A stretch of 64,000 bases of DNA from Lentisphaeria bacterium (GCA_003526375.1 DPDG01000074.1:79547-143546); one strand, 5' to 3'; positions 27,127 to 36,150 are shown, counted from the first letter of the stretch. Numbers and translations are program-made. Notes: generated by a model from the letters alone, not told the origin.

Positions 27127-28380
27127 TCAAGATTTCATCCTGTCCCCGTTCTTTTTCTCCTTTCCGGCATAAGATACCTGTTGTTTCTGCTTATCCAGAA
27201 GATAAGCGACAAAGTCGCCAAATGTGGCACGATTCAGTATTTCGCACTCTCCGTCAGGAATCGGAATCCCGAAATGTTCTTCAATTTCCATGACGAATTC
27301 CACATCATCCATCGAATCAATGCGGCAGAAAAACAGCAGCATCGGATCGTTCGGGTAGCACATCGCATCGGCCTCCCACCATTCCGCTTCGACGAGCAAT
27401 CCGCGCACACTCAATGCCGCCGCAGCTTCTTCGCGGGTTCGCCAGTAGGAACAGAAACGGATCTCCGAAAATTCAGGACGCGCTTTCATTTCCTCCTCCG
27501 AAATGAGGGCGTTGATTCCGCCCCATGATCCGTGCAGGGGATCATAGGCCCTCGCAAGCCGTGCGGAGAGCGGTGGAGCGGATGCTGTTCCGACCGGAAG
27601 GAACACATCCTTTGCAGACTTCGGGAAAGGACGGTTTTGTCTTGCGGCAACTTCCCTGACAAGCTTTCCAAAAGTCACAGGGCGGACCGTCATCTGAAAA
27701 ATCTTTTCCAGACGTTCCTTCACCTGCGGGTATCTGCCTCCACATGCCAGCGGAAAGAAATCCCGCGGGTAAATCATGAAATCAAATTCCGCCAGACAGC
27801 AGATTCCCCAGGCAATGCGCGCCTCTTTTTCCGTCTCGAAAAGGCGGCAGATCCGACTCTGCGACCGTGTGTCGCCAATCCATAAATACGGACGCGGCTT
27901 CTCAAGCAGCAGTGCGTCTCTCCTGCGTTCCATCGCATGGCAGGCTTTCTGAAAACGTTCCTTCTGCACACGTGCAATGATTTCACAAGCACATGCCGGA
28001 ATAAGGTTCAGCAATGCTTCATACATCGCAACCCTGAAAGCGCCGCAGAGCAAAGAGAATCCGGCAAGAATGCAGAATATCATCAGCAAAGTATGTTCCC
28101 ATGAGTCGATCCGTTGCAAAGTTTTCTCTTTTCCGGTAATTTTCTCTTCCATTTCAGGATCGCAGAGACAAGAAGTATCCACGAAAGACGTGTCTCCATC
28201 ATCTCCTTTCGGAACATCCCCGATCCATACGAGTTCCGTCTCCTTTTTCGAGAGCCGCAGTTTCATTACAATTGAGGTGATTCCGAAGACAGCCAGCGCC
28301 GTGACGAGATGCCACCATCCACCATAAGCCGCAACAGCGACAACTGCGCTCCACAGTGAAAATTTCAGATACGCCTTCAT
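27127..28380 (-). CDS. Membrane protein with C-terminal acyl-carrier-like domain
   Basis: Start taken at 28380 (MKAYLKFSLWSAVVAVAAYGG), with an alternative ten codons upstream; 417 residues. Hydrophobic segments lie at about 9-40 and 98-131. The C-terminus (about 345-398) reads like an acyl carrier protein: RIDSMDDVEFVMEIEEHFGI then TFGDFVAYLL. DSM (Ser356) stands where the phosphopantetheine serine motif DSL normally is. A weaker copy (about 209-247, VKERLEKIFQM then TFGKLVREVA) lacks the serine. No function is known to me for this arrangement. It might carry an acyl group at the membrane, or use a degenerate carrier fold for binding only. Confidence 0.75.
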   Translation of the reverse strand: MKAYLKFSLWSAVVAVAAYGGWWHLVTALAVFGITSIVMKLRLSKKETELVWIGDVPKGDDGDTSFVDTSCLCDPEMEEKITGKEKTLQRIDSWEHTLLMIFCILAGFSLLCGAFRVAMYEALLNLIPACACEIIARVQKERFQKACHAMERRRDALLLEKPRPYLWIGDTRSQSRICRLFETEKEARIAWGICCLAEFDFMIYPRDFFPLACGGRYPQVKERLEKIFQMTVRPVTFGKLVREVAARQNRPFPKSAKDVFLPVGTASAPPLSARLARAYDPLHGSWGGINALISEEEMKARPEFSEIRFCSYWRTREEAAAALSVRGLLVEAEWWEADAMCYPNDPMLLFFCRIDSMDDVEFVMEIEEHFGIPIPDGECEILNRATFGDFVAYLLDKQKQQVSYAGKEKKNGDRMKS

Positions 28381-28712
28381 TTCCTGATTCCTTTCTTTTG
28401 CAGTTTCCATATCCGGCAGAGAATTATCGTTATATATAAGATAACTATTGTAATCTTAAAAGCAACAATAAAAATAAAAAAAAATCCGGAAAATCATTAT
28501 CGGCTCATAGAATGAATACAGAAAAACGGCGGACTTATTTTCCATCGGTGCCTGCCCGAATCCTTTTCCGACCGGGCGAATCCGGGAAAAGGTTTCCACG
28601 GCTTTCCCTGCGGCGTGCTTGACAAGTGCAGGGGTGCATGTATATTATAAAATCCGGTTCTGCTTCCAGCTACTGTTCCGTGATCCTTGAATATGGAGAA
28701 AACACGACCTCA
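28381..28712. other. Divergent intergenic region
   Basis: The AT-rich left part holds GTTAT-N7-ATAAC (28430-28446). The right part holds the promoter at 28619-28646. Between them lies a GC-richer stretch with TTTTCC/GGAAAA pairing (about 28563-28592) and no gene. Confidence 0.5.
28619..28646 (+). promoter_or_regulatory. Sigma70-type promoter of the phosphatase/Hpt operon
   Basis: TTGACA (28619-28624), a 16-nt spacer, TATATT (28641-28646). It lies over the potential upstream start at 28626, which argues for the downstream start at 28713. Confidence 0.65.
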
Positions 28713-30305
28713 ATGAGTGATAAAATTAAAGTTCTGGCTGTTGATGACGCTCCCGCCAACCTGATGATCCTGAAAGGATGTCTGCGCGGCGGAAATTTTG
28801 AACTGGTAACCTGCACCAATGCAATTGATGCCCTTCAGGAATTCAAAAAGCAGTATTTCGATATTCTCCTTCTGGACGTGATCATGCCGGGAATCGACGG
28901 CTTTGAGCTGCGGAAGCTGATCCGGGAAGTCGATAAGGAGCGTCCGATCATTTTTCTGACCGCCATGATCGACGACGGCAACATGACCATGCTCAACCAG
29001 ATTACATGGGATTCCAACACCTATTACCTGAATAAAGTCTTCGATAAAAAGGTTCTGGTGCAGAAAATCACGGAAGTCGTGAACATGCACCGGACACGCC
29101 AGCTTGACAGGGTCTACCGCGACAATCTGGAATCGGAACTGAAACTCGCCGGAGACCTTCAGCGGATTCTGCTGCCGGACTGGTGCATTCTGGACGACAA
29201 GGTTCTGGTTTCTTCCCTCTATGTTCCCGCGATGCAGGTTTCGGGAGATATTTTCGAATTGATCAGGCTGGATGAATCACGGTATCTGTTTTTTATCGGC
29301 GACATCGCCGGACACGGCATTTCCGCCGCACTCTATATGGCGACGGTTCAGGCGATTCTCAAAATCAAGGCGCATGAGCAGAATTTCACTGTCCACGGAC
29401 TGCTTGCCGACCTGAACAGATTTTTCTGTGATGAACTGCGCGGGAATACTTATATGACCGCACTCGCGGTTCTTTTTGATTTCAAATCCAATCATCTGGT
29501 CCTGCACTCCGCCGGACACCCTCCGCTTCTGATCTGTCCGGCAGGCAGAGAGCCGCTGTTCACCGCAGGAGAAAACAAAGGCGGAATTCCGCTGGGGTGG
29601 TTTGCAAATGCCGAATACCGGGCGGAAGATAATTTTGAGTATGATTTTGACGATGACACCATGTTTCTCGGAGTCACGGACGGTGTTTTCGATACCGCCG
29701 GGGAAGATGGCGAGTTCATCACAAAGAACGAATTGCATGATATTGTGGAAGCATTGACTGCGGATACCGATGCAACGGTATTTCCCTATCGCCTGAAAAG
29801 CATGATGGAACAGATGGGATATGAGAACATTTCCGATGATTTCACGGTAGTCGCCCTCCAGAAACGCCAATGCAGAGCAGACTGTATCGAGCGCCTGATT
29901 CCGGCAAAACTGTCCGAGGTGAACAAGGTTGCAACGGAATTCTCATCCATAGCGGAAGACCTGCGGCAGATTTCGGAAATAGAACTTTGCGTGCATGAAT
30001 TCCTGAACAATGTGATTGTCCACGGGAACGCCGGTTCCAACCAGAGACCGGACCTGATTTACATCAATATAGCAAAGGAAAAGGGGAAATTCAAAATCCG
30101 GGGATTGGAACACGGTAAGAAATGGGATCCGTCCAATATGGAAAACATTGATGGACGGAATGCAGAAGACAGAAGTTCTCCCGCCACATCCGGCAGGGGA
30201 ATGCAGATTCTTCAGGCAATCACGGACCATGTGACATACAACTCTTACTGCGATTTGAATGAGACTTGTTTTACTCTGAAAAGCGGGGAAAAAAATGATA
30301 ACTGA
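28713..30305 (+). CDS. Response-regulator PP2C phosphatase with HATPase domain (RsbU/SpoIIE-like)
   Basis: Start chosen at 28713 (MSDKIKVLAVDD), where receiver domains begin; 530 residues. Residues 1-125 are a receiver with acidic pair D11/D12, phospho-acceptor D55 (LLLDVIMPG) and a YYLNK lysine. Residues about 155-400 are a SpoIIE/PP2C phosphatase with metal-binding motifs SGDIFE, GDIAGHG, VTDGVFD and SDDFTVV. Residues about 410-525 are a HATPase of the RsbW type (EIELCVHEFLNNVIVHGNAG, GRGMQIL). Such proteins run anti-sigma partner-switching; here phosphatase and kinase-like domains are in one chain. The Hpt gene that follows overlaps it by 11 nt. Confidence 0.93.
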   Translation: MSDKIKVLAVDDAPANLMILKGCLRGGNFELVTCTNAIDALQEFKKQYFDILLLDVIMPGIDGFELRKLIREVDKERPIIFLTAMIDDGNMTMLNQITWDSNTYYLNKVFDKKVLVQKITEVVNMHRTRQLDRVYRDNLESELKLAGDLQRILLPDWCILDDKVLVSSLYVPAMQVSGDIFELIRLDESRYLFFIGDIAGHGISAALYMATVQAILKIKAHEQNFTVHGLLADLNRFFCDELRGNTYMTALAVLFDFKSNHLVLHSAGHPPLLICPAGREPLFTAGENKGGIPLGWFANAEYRAEDNFEYDFDDDTMFLGVTDGVFDTAGEDGEFITKNELHDIVEALTADTDATVFPYRLKSMMEQMGYENISDDFTVVALQKRQCRADCIERLIPAKLSEVNKVATEFSSIAEDLRQISEIELCVHEFLNNVIVHGNAGSNQRPDLIYINIAKEKGKFKIRGLEHGKKWDPSNMENIDGRNAEDRSSPATSGRGMQILQAITDHVTYNSYCDLNETCFTLKSGEKNDN

Positions 30306-30621
30306 TATTGTCAACCATCTGAAAGACATGCTGGAACTGCCCGACGAAGAAATTCCGGAATTCATTGATACCTTTCTGGTCTCTCTGGATGATTGCTGTG
30401 AACAGTTAAAGACAGAGATGGAAAATCCTGATTTTTCTGCGATCCGGATCATTACGCACACGCTTTCCGGTTTCACAGCCAATATGGGAGCGGAAGATCT
30501 GCTTGCAGCAGCCAAGGAACTCAACGCCGCAGCAAAAATACCTGACGCAGAACTCTGCCGGCAGGGAATCGCCGCGATTCTGGCGCTCCGCGAGGAGTAT
30601 CACCGGCAGGCCGGCAGGTAA
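30295..30621 (+). CDS. Histidine phosphotransfer (Hpt) protein
   Basis: 108 residues, one helical Hpt domain. The phosphorylatable His55 lies in ITHTLSGFTANMGAEDL, the classical HxLKGxxxxxG-like pattern. It overlaps the upstream receiver-phosphatase gene by 11 nt and is joined to the next gene by a TAATG stop/start. It most likely exchanges phosphoryl groups with the receiver domain of the upstream protein; the histidine kinase is not in the window. Confidence 0.88.
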   Translation: MITDIVNHLKDMLELPDEEIPEFIDTFLVSLDDCCEQLKTEMENPDFSAIRIITHTLSGFTANMGAEDLLAAAKELNAAAKIPDAELCRQGIAAILALREEYHRQAGR

Positions 30622-31643
30622 TGTTCTACACTTTCCTGAAAAATCCGGCGGCAGAAACTCTGCTGGGACATTCGCTCGAACTCATGGCACGGGAAATCGG
30701 GAAAATGCCGGAGTGCAGCGGGGTCCGCGCCGTTGTCCTGGGCGGCGGCTACGGGCGTGGCGAAGGGGGAGCGACTCCGGAAGGCGCACTCTGCAATGAT
30801 CTCGATTTCTTCGTCATCCCTCATGACGGCATTTTCGCAGATTCACTCCAATCCGCTTTCCGGTACCTCGGCAGGAAGTGGAAAGAAATCCTTTCCATAG
30901 ACGTCGATTTTTTCATCGTTCCCGCATTCCAATGGCTGATACGCAACGAAAAAACGCTGATGGTTCAGGAGCTTCTTGCCGGAAACCGGATCATATACGG
31001 CGATTCCTCCGTTCTTTCCGGAGTGCCGCGTCTCCAATGGCGCGAACTGCCGTGGCGCGAAGGGGCGCGTCTGCTGTTGAACCGCGGGACCGGACTCCTG
31101 CTGAGTCGGCGCCGGATGCAGAATCCGGAGGAGAAGGAGTTCATCCGCAGGAATCTGCACAAGGCAGCGCTCGGATGCGGAGACGCTCTGCTGATCGCGC
31201 ACCATGCATACCGGAAGACAGGAATGGAGCGTCTGGATTCCCTCAGGGACACCGGTGTTTCGGAGGAACTGTCAAGTTTTTATAAAACTGCCCTGCGCTA
31301 TAAATATTCTCCGTTCATGCCGGAGGCGGAAGACCTTCCGGAAAGTCTGCATGACATGACGACATTGTGGAATGCGACTGTATGCGTTTTTTCCCACACG
31401 GTAACAGGGTGCAATAATGCAAACACGGCAGACGCGGTCTCCGCTCTCCTCCATTGCCGGAAAGAGAATTCAGGTTCATTTTTACGCAACACCCTGCTGT
31501 CGCTCCGCTATCCCGGCAGTAAACTGCTGCCCCTGCGGGAACATCCGCGGCTCAAACTGCTCGGTTCCCTTGCGGCAGTCCTGAATACGCCGGACCGGCA
31601 GGCGGAAGACCGTTATTTGAAACTCTGGCGCCGCTTCAATTAA
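30621..31643 (+). CDS. Nucleotidyltransferase-like protein
   Basis: 340 residues. Residues 38-66 contain the polymerase-beta-type signature VVLGGGYGRGEGG...NDLDFFVI, and a third acidic motif follows as IDVDFFIV (about 93-100). This is a plausible complete active site for transferring a nucleotide. The C-terminal part is helical, as in many substrate-binding domains of this superfamily. The start overlaps the Hpt stop (TAATG), so it belongs to the signalling operon. The target of nucleotide transfer is unknown; a role in signalling output or in envelope-sugar metabolism are both possible. Confidence 0.75.
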   Translation: MFYTFLKNPAAETLLGHSLELMAREIGKMPECSGVRAVVLGGGYGRGEGGATPEGALCNDLDFFVIPHDGIFADSLQSAFRYLGRKWKEILSIDVDFFIVPAFQWLIRNEKTLMVQELLAGNRIIYGDSSVLSGVPRLQWRELPWREGARLLLNRGTGLLLSRRRMQNPEEKEFIRRNLHKAALGCGDALLIAHHAYRKTGMERLDSLRDTGVSEELSSFYKTALRYKYSPFMPEAEDLPESLHDMTTLWNATVCVFSHTVTGCNNANTADAVSALLHCRKENSGSFLRNTLLSLRYPGSKLLPLREHPRLKLLGSLAAVLNTPDRQAEDRYLKLWRRFN

Positions 31644-31789
31644 CGGAAACCATTCTGCATGAGTAAGCCGGACCGTTCCATGACACTCTTTCTCTCCGGC
31701 TGCCTGTTTCTGCCGGGGCCTTCATTGCACATTCCGCTTTATCCGTCAAAAAAAACAAAATTTTTCCGGTTCCGCTCTTGAAAACTTTA

Positions 31790-31821
31790 TTTAATCGTTT
31801 AAATTTATTGAAACGATTAAA
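31790..31821. promoter_or_regulatory. Inverted repeat, candidate LacI operator
   Basis: Perfect 11-bp arms TTTAATCGTTT and AAACGATTAAA with a 10-nt spacer, 21 nt before the LacI start codon. The arm content (AATCGTTT) is typical of LacI-family sites. Autoregulation is inferred. Confidence 0.65.
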
Positions 31822-31841
31822 TTAGCGGAGACCTGTTTTAT

Positions 31842-32882
31842 ATGATCACTCTGAAAGATATTGCAACGGCAAGCGGAGTCAGCGCGGCGACAGTTTCCTA
31901 TGTGATGAACCGCTGTGACAATGTAAAAATCTCCGCCGCGACACGCAGAAAGGTTCTTGCGGCGGCAAAACGGCTCGGATATGCCCCGAATGAACTGGCC
32001 CGGTCAGTCCGGCGCGGTTATTCCAATGTGATTGCGCTTGTCTCGGCCACCGGGCTTGCGTCCGATTATTTTTACAATATCTTCAACAGCATCTGCCGGA
32101 CCGCCACAAAACACGACTTCGCGGTAAAGGTCTATTCGCTTGAAAACGATGCACCGGCGGCGTTGAAAATGCTCGTGGAACAACGGGTCGCGGGGGTAAT
32201 TTTCCATACGGCAGATTTCAACAACTGCCGCACTCTCGCACTGGAGCTTCAGAAACGCGGAGTGCCCATCGCCGCGGTCAACTGCCGGGCGACAATTCCG
32301 GACTGTCCCAGCTTCGCCTCGGATGACCGTCAGGGAGCGCGTGAAGCGGTCCGCTGTCTTTACAACGCCGGCTGCCGCAGGATCGCGTGCATGACTCATG
32401 AAGGCGAATTCGATTATATCCGCCTGCGCAATGAAGGCTACCTTGAAGCAATGCGGGAACTGATGCCGGAAAAAACGCCTTTCTTCATTGAAAATACAGG
32501 ATGTGACCGCCACAGCCTCAGAAAACTCCTGAAAAACCGGAAAAAGCGCCCCGACGGCATTTTCTGCATTGCAGACGGACATGCTTTCCAGCTTTATCAA
32601 CTGGCCTATGAGCTCGGAATCAAGATTCCGGAGGAGCTTTCCATCGTCGGTTTCGGAGATCTTTCCGGAGCCTCCACGGCAATGGTTCCGCTGACGACGG
32701 TGCAGCAGGCATTCGAGGGCATGGGGCACCTTGCGGCGGAAGCAGTCATTGCTGCCGCGGGAAGCGGAAAGAAAATGGGCAGTGAAACCGTGGAGCTACC
32801 CGCCTCCGTCCTGATGCGGAATTCGGTGAAAAATGAACTTCCACGCAGCAAGCAGCGGGAAACAGGAAAGCCAAAACAATGA
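31842..32882 (+). CDS. LacI-family transcriptional regulator
   Basis: 346 residues. DNA-binding domain MITLKDIATASGVSAATVSYVMN, hinge RLGYAPNELARSVRRG, then the sugar-sensor domain with GVIFHTADFNN, DDRQGAREAVRCLYNAGCRRIAC and ELSIVGFGD. It presumably controls the glycosidase-like gene starting 179 nt downstream. The last 15 codons run into copy 2 of an interspersed repeat, so the native C-terminus (after VLMRNSV) may have been replaced or extended by repeat sequence. Confidence 0.93.
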   Translation: MITLKDIATASGVSAATVSYVMNRCDNVKISAATRRKVLAAAKRLGYAPNELARSVRRGYSNVIALVSATGLASDYFYNIFNSICRTATKHDFAVKVYSLENDAPAALKMLVEQRVAGVIFHTADFNNCRTLALELQKRGVPIAAVNCRATIPDCPSFASDDRQGAREAVRCLYNAGCRRIACMTHEGEFDYIRLRNEGYLEAMRELMPEKTPFFIENTGCDRHSLRKLLKNRKKRPDGIFCIADGHAFQLYQLAYELGIKIPEELSIVGFGDLSGASTAMVPLTTVQQAFEGMGHLAAEAVIAAAGSGKKMGSETVELPASVLMRNSVKNELPRSKQRETGKPKQ

Positions 32883-32975
32883 CAGAAATCCGAAATCGTT
32901 TTGACTCAAGAAGAATGTTCCTGTGTTCTTCCGTCTCAAAGCCGCCCCGAAGACCGGGGTGTAAACCTCCAGAAA
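32829..32975. repeat. Interspersed repeat family R2, copy 2
   Basis: Aligns in the same orientation with 13277-13480: AAAATGAACTT, then GGAAAGCCAAAACAATGAC, then GACTCAAGAAGAATG, then TCCGTCTCAAAGCCGCC. It covers the end of the LacI gene and most of the gap before the next gene. Confidence 0.6.
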
Positions 32976-33061
32976 AATCGGCAATTTTTCCGTAAACAGC
33001 CGGCAGAATCCCAAATCCGGGATTTTTACCGGAAACCCATAAAAAACAAGGAGTTGAATTC

Positions 33062-35026
33062 ATGGCGAAGTTCAAGTACGGGCTGTTCTACGACTTCCAC
33101 ACACCAACAACAATCCCCGATGTCGGGGCGAAATTTGATGTGGAGGCATTCACGGATCAGGTGAAGTCCTGCGGGGTTGACTTCCTGACATGGCACGCAC
33201 GCTGCAATCAGGGCAATGCCTACTACAACACGAAACTGGGACTGCGGCATCCGTCGCTCCGGTTCGACCTCATCCGTGAACTCGGAGAATCCTGCCGCAG
33301 AAAAGGAATCCTTCTCAGCGTCTATTTCAACGGACACCTGAGTGATGAGGAACTGATTCACCACCGCGACTGGATGGTGATTTCCACCAACGGCGAAACG
33401 TACCAGGGGGCGGGCAGACCGGCTGGTTTCACAGGACCATGGACACGCATGGCGTGTTACAACTCGCCGTTCCGCGAACATCTGAAAAACATGACTCTTG
33501 AACTCGCGGAAAACTATCCTGTCGACGGCTTCTTTTTCGATTGCCTCGGCGCCTATCCGTGTGTCTGCGAATATTGCGTGAAAGAGATGAAAGAAAAAGG
33601 AATCGACATCACGGATACGGAAGCGGTCACGAAATTCAGCGCATTTTCCGCGCACCGAATGTGCGAATATCTGAACGAAGCGATCCGCAGAGTCAAACCG
33701 GACGCGCTGCTCTTCTTCAACGGACGTCCTTTCGAGGAAGTCATCCACATGGAAAGCCACCTCGAATGCGAGTGCCTGCCGACTGCCGGATGGGGCTATG
33801 AGTGCCTGCCGATCTGCGCCCACTACATGCGCACGGTCGCGGGACCGGACAAAAGCGTTCTGAACATGACCGGACGTTTCAACGACTGGGGCGACTTCGG
33901 CGGGCTGCGCACTGCGGAAGGACTGGAGTATGACCTGTTCTACGGAGCTGCCAACGGACAGCGCCCTGACATCGGCGGGCATTTCCATCCGCGCGGCGAT
34001 CTGGATCTGCCGGTCTTCGACCGCATCCGCGAGGTCTACGGCAATCTGCAGAAATATGACGAATGGGTGCTCGATGCGGTTAATGAGCCTGAAATCGCGC
34101 TGGTGTATCCGCGCAGAGGCATGTATTATCCGAACAGCCAGGGAGTCACGGCGGCGGTCCGTATGCTGACCGAGCTCAAGGTGCAGTTCGATCTCGTCTC
34201 AGACTTCGTGCCCTGGGATAAATACAAGCTCCTGATCTTCCCCGAAGACGTGCCATTCACGGAAGAATATGCAAAACGTGTCGAGGCGCACCTCAAACGC
34301 GGCGGCAGTGTCCTCGCCACCTCGCGCTCCGGCCTGGACCCCGAAGGGAAAAAATTCGTCATCGACTCCTGGCCGGTCACGTATGAGGGCCCGATCGGTT
34401 ATCATCCGCTCTACTTCATGCCTGCGGGCAAGTTTGCGGAAGGAATTGCGAAGATGCCGCTCTCGGTCTATGCCTCCGGCTCGAAAGTAAAAGCCGCCGA
34501 TGGCGCGGAAACCGAGATGTATTACGTCAAGCCTTATTTCAACAAAGGCTGGGACGGACTCCGTTCCAACTACTACATTCCGCCGCAGGAAGTCACGAAT
34601 GAACCGTTCTTCGTCAGAAAAGGCAATATCATCTACATCGCGGCAGAACTTTTCACCGGCTACCACAACCGCGCGCCGATCCAGCTCCGCCAGCTTCTCG
34701 GCATGGCGATCAACGCACTGGAGCCGAAGCCTAAATTCAAGTCTTCCACCCTGCCGAGTTTCGCGCGGGCATTCGTCCAGAAAAAAAGCGGCATGGAACT
34801 GGTGCATGTTCTGGCATACTGTCCGGAAAAACGCTGCAACGCCATCGCAGTGGAAGACCGGATCACTCTGCTGAACACGGAACTCTCTCTGCGAACCGAC
34901 GGGAAAAACATCAACAGAGTTTATCTTGCGCCGGACAGGAAAGAACTTCCGTTTGAACTCAAGGACGGTTACTGCAAAGTGACGGTTCCGGAAATCACGG
35001 GGTATGCCCTGATCGTTTTTGAATAA
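33062..35026 (+). CDS. Cytosolic glycosidase, GHL6 / beta-galactosidase-trimerisation type
   Basis: 654 residues, no signal peptide. The start MAKFKYGLFYDFHTPTTIPD follows AAGGAG. Residues 1-330 are a TIM barrel of the hypothetical glycosyl hydrolase 6 type (CGVDFLTWHARCNQGNAYY; LLSVYFNGHLSDEE; YPVDGFFFDCLGAYPC; CVCEYCVKEM). Residues about 345-530 resemble the beta-galactosidase trimerisation domain (TAAVRMLTELKVQFDLVSDF; LLIFPEDVPF; LKRGGSVLATSRSG), and a small beta domain ends the protein. Distant GH29 or GH42 activity is possible; substrate not deducible. A palindromic hairpin follows the stop codon. Confidence 0.8.
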   Translation: MAKFKYGLFYDFHTPTTIPDVGAKFDVEAFTDQVKSCGVDFLTWHARCNQGNAYYNTKLGLRHPSLRFDLIRELGESCRRKGILLSVYFNGHLSDEELIHHRDWMVISTNGETYQGAGRPAGFTGPWTRMACYNSPFREHLKNMTLELAENYPVDGFFFDCLGAYPCVCEYCVKEMKEKGIDITDTEAVTKFSAFSAHRMCEYLNEAIRRVKPDALLFFNGRPFEEVIHMESHLECECLPTAGWGYECLPICAHYMRTVAGPDKSVLNMTGRFNDWGDFGGLRTAEGLEYDLFYGAANGQRPDIGGHFHPRGDLDLPVFDRIREVYGNLQKYDEWVLDAVNEPEIALVYPRRGMYYPNSQGVTAAVRMLTELKVQFDLVSDFVPWDKYKLLIFPEDVPFTEEYAKRVEAHLKRGGSVLATSRSGLDPEGKKFVIDSWPVTYEGPIGYHPLYFMPAGKFAEGIAKMPLSVYASGSKVKAADGAETEMYYVKPYFNKGWDGLRSNYYIPPQEVTNEPFFVRKGNIIYIAAELFTGYHNRAPIQLRQLLGMAINALEPKPKFKSSTLPSFARAFVQKKSGMELVHVLAYCPEKRCNAIAVEDRITLLNTELSLRTDGKNINRVYLAPDRKELPFELKDGYCKVTVPEITGYALIVFE

Positions 35027-35058
35027 GAAGCCGTTCCCGCTTCTTTACTGCAAATCCA

Positions 35059-35087
35059 GGCGGAGGCTCGCTCTGCGAGTCTCCGCC
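35059..35087. repeat. GC-rich palindromic hairpin (family H)
   Basis: Thirteen-bp stem GGCGGAGGCTCGC / GCGAGTCTCCGCC with one G-T pair and a TCT loop, between convergent genes. Related hairpins are at 2395-2414, 46535-46564 and 48724-48750. Confidence 0.7.
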
Positions 35088-35103
35088 GCGGAACCTCAAC
35101 AGC

Positions 35104-35973
35104 TCAGTTTTTATATTGACGCTTGTATTCGCGCGGACTGCACCCGTAAAAGGCGTGGAACTGGCGCGTAAAGTAGTTCGTATCCTGAAAACCGACACGC
35201 ATCGCCACATCGCCGATCCTTCCGGAAAGGCGCAGCAGAGAAGCCGCCTTCTGAAGCCGCAGGCGAAGCAGATAAGTGATCGGCGCCGTTCCCGTCATCA
35301 AACGGAACTGCTGGCGGAAACTGCTCTGCGACATCCTGACGAATGCCGCCATGCTCTCCAGCGACCACTCTTTCGCGCAGTTCCGGTCCAGCTCCGCCAG
35401 CAGGCGGCTGATCTGATAAACCGAAGTTTTTTCAGACGATCCGGCAATATGCGCATGGCGTATGATGTAACCGATCAGATGCAGGAACTCGCCGAAAGCG
35501 ACTGTCCGCCCGCCGGACTCCTTCCGTTTCTCCTCGCCCATGATCTCGTCCGCCAGAGTGACAACTCTCGTAAAATGGCCATGATCCAGCGTCAGCATTT
35601 CCGTTTTTGTACGCATGTTCGAAAAAAGTTCCGGTTGCAGATGAAAGAGCATCTGGTAATTCGGAGTATTTGACAGATCGTGCTTGAATGTATCCAGTAT
35701 TTTTGCGGAGAAAAGAATGTTGTAAATTCCGAGATGTTCCGTATCCCTGTAACCGTGAATCTTTCCCGGCGGAACCAGAAACACATTTCCCGCACGGATC
35801 GGAACCATCTCGTCATTCATGAAATGGAACGCCCCGCCCTCCCGCACCAGTACCAGTTCGTAAAAGGTGTGACTGTGGTCTCCGGGCATCGTCTCATTCG
35901 TATGAATATAATAAAGCACGCTCAACGGCAGATCCTGCCATGCGGCGCGGGGAAAAAGTTCGTATTGTCCCAT
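35104..35973 (-). CDS. AraC-family transcriptional regulator
   Basis: 289 residues. An N-terminal cupin-like sugar-sensing domain (HSHTFYELVLVREGGAFHFM; VFLVPPGKIHGYRD) precedes two C-terminal helix-turn-helix motifs (WSLESMAAFVRMSQSSFRQQFRLMTG; IGDVAMRVGFQDTNYFTRQFHAFYGCSPREYKRQ). It is divergent from the rhamnosidase gene at 36151, so it probably activates it. Confidence 0.93.
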   Translation of the reverse strand: MGQYELFPRAAWQDLPLSVLYYIHTNETMPGDHSHTFYELVLVREGGAFHFMNDEMVPIRAGNVFLVPPGKIHGYRDTEHLGIYNILFSAKILDTFKHDLSNTPNYQMLFHLQPELFSNMRTKTEMLTLDHGHFTRVVTLADEIMGEEKRKESGGRTVAFGEFLHLIGYIIRHAHIAGSSEKTSVYQISRLLAELDRNCAKEWSLESMAAFVRMSQSSFRQQFRLMTGTAPITYLLRLRLQKAASLLRLSGRIGDVAMRVGFQDTNYFTRQFHAFYGCSPREYKRQYKN

Positions 35974-36011
35974 GATGATTCCCTCTCCGGTAGTTTTACA
36001 GCTTTATTATA

Positions 36012-36048
36012 CAGCGGAAAAATCAAATGAAAAGCGGAAGAAAAAATC
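36012..36048 (+). promoter_or_regulatory. Direct repeats, candidate AraC-type activator site
   Basis: AGCGGAA occurs at 36013 and 36033, 20 bp apart (two helical turns), each followed by an A-rich run and ATC. A TTGTCA box follows at 36052-36057. The same-face direct repeat upstream of a weak promoter is the usual AraC arrangement; assignment is inference. Confidence 0.4.
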
Positions 36049-36150
36049 TTTTTGTCAAATAATGCTGATATTTATAAAAAAAGTCAAGGTTCCGCCCTGT
36101 TTCCTCTCTATATTATATCCAGTCAACACCACCAAAAAAGGAAAAACAAT

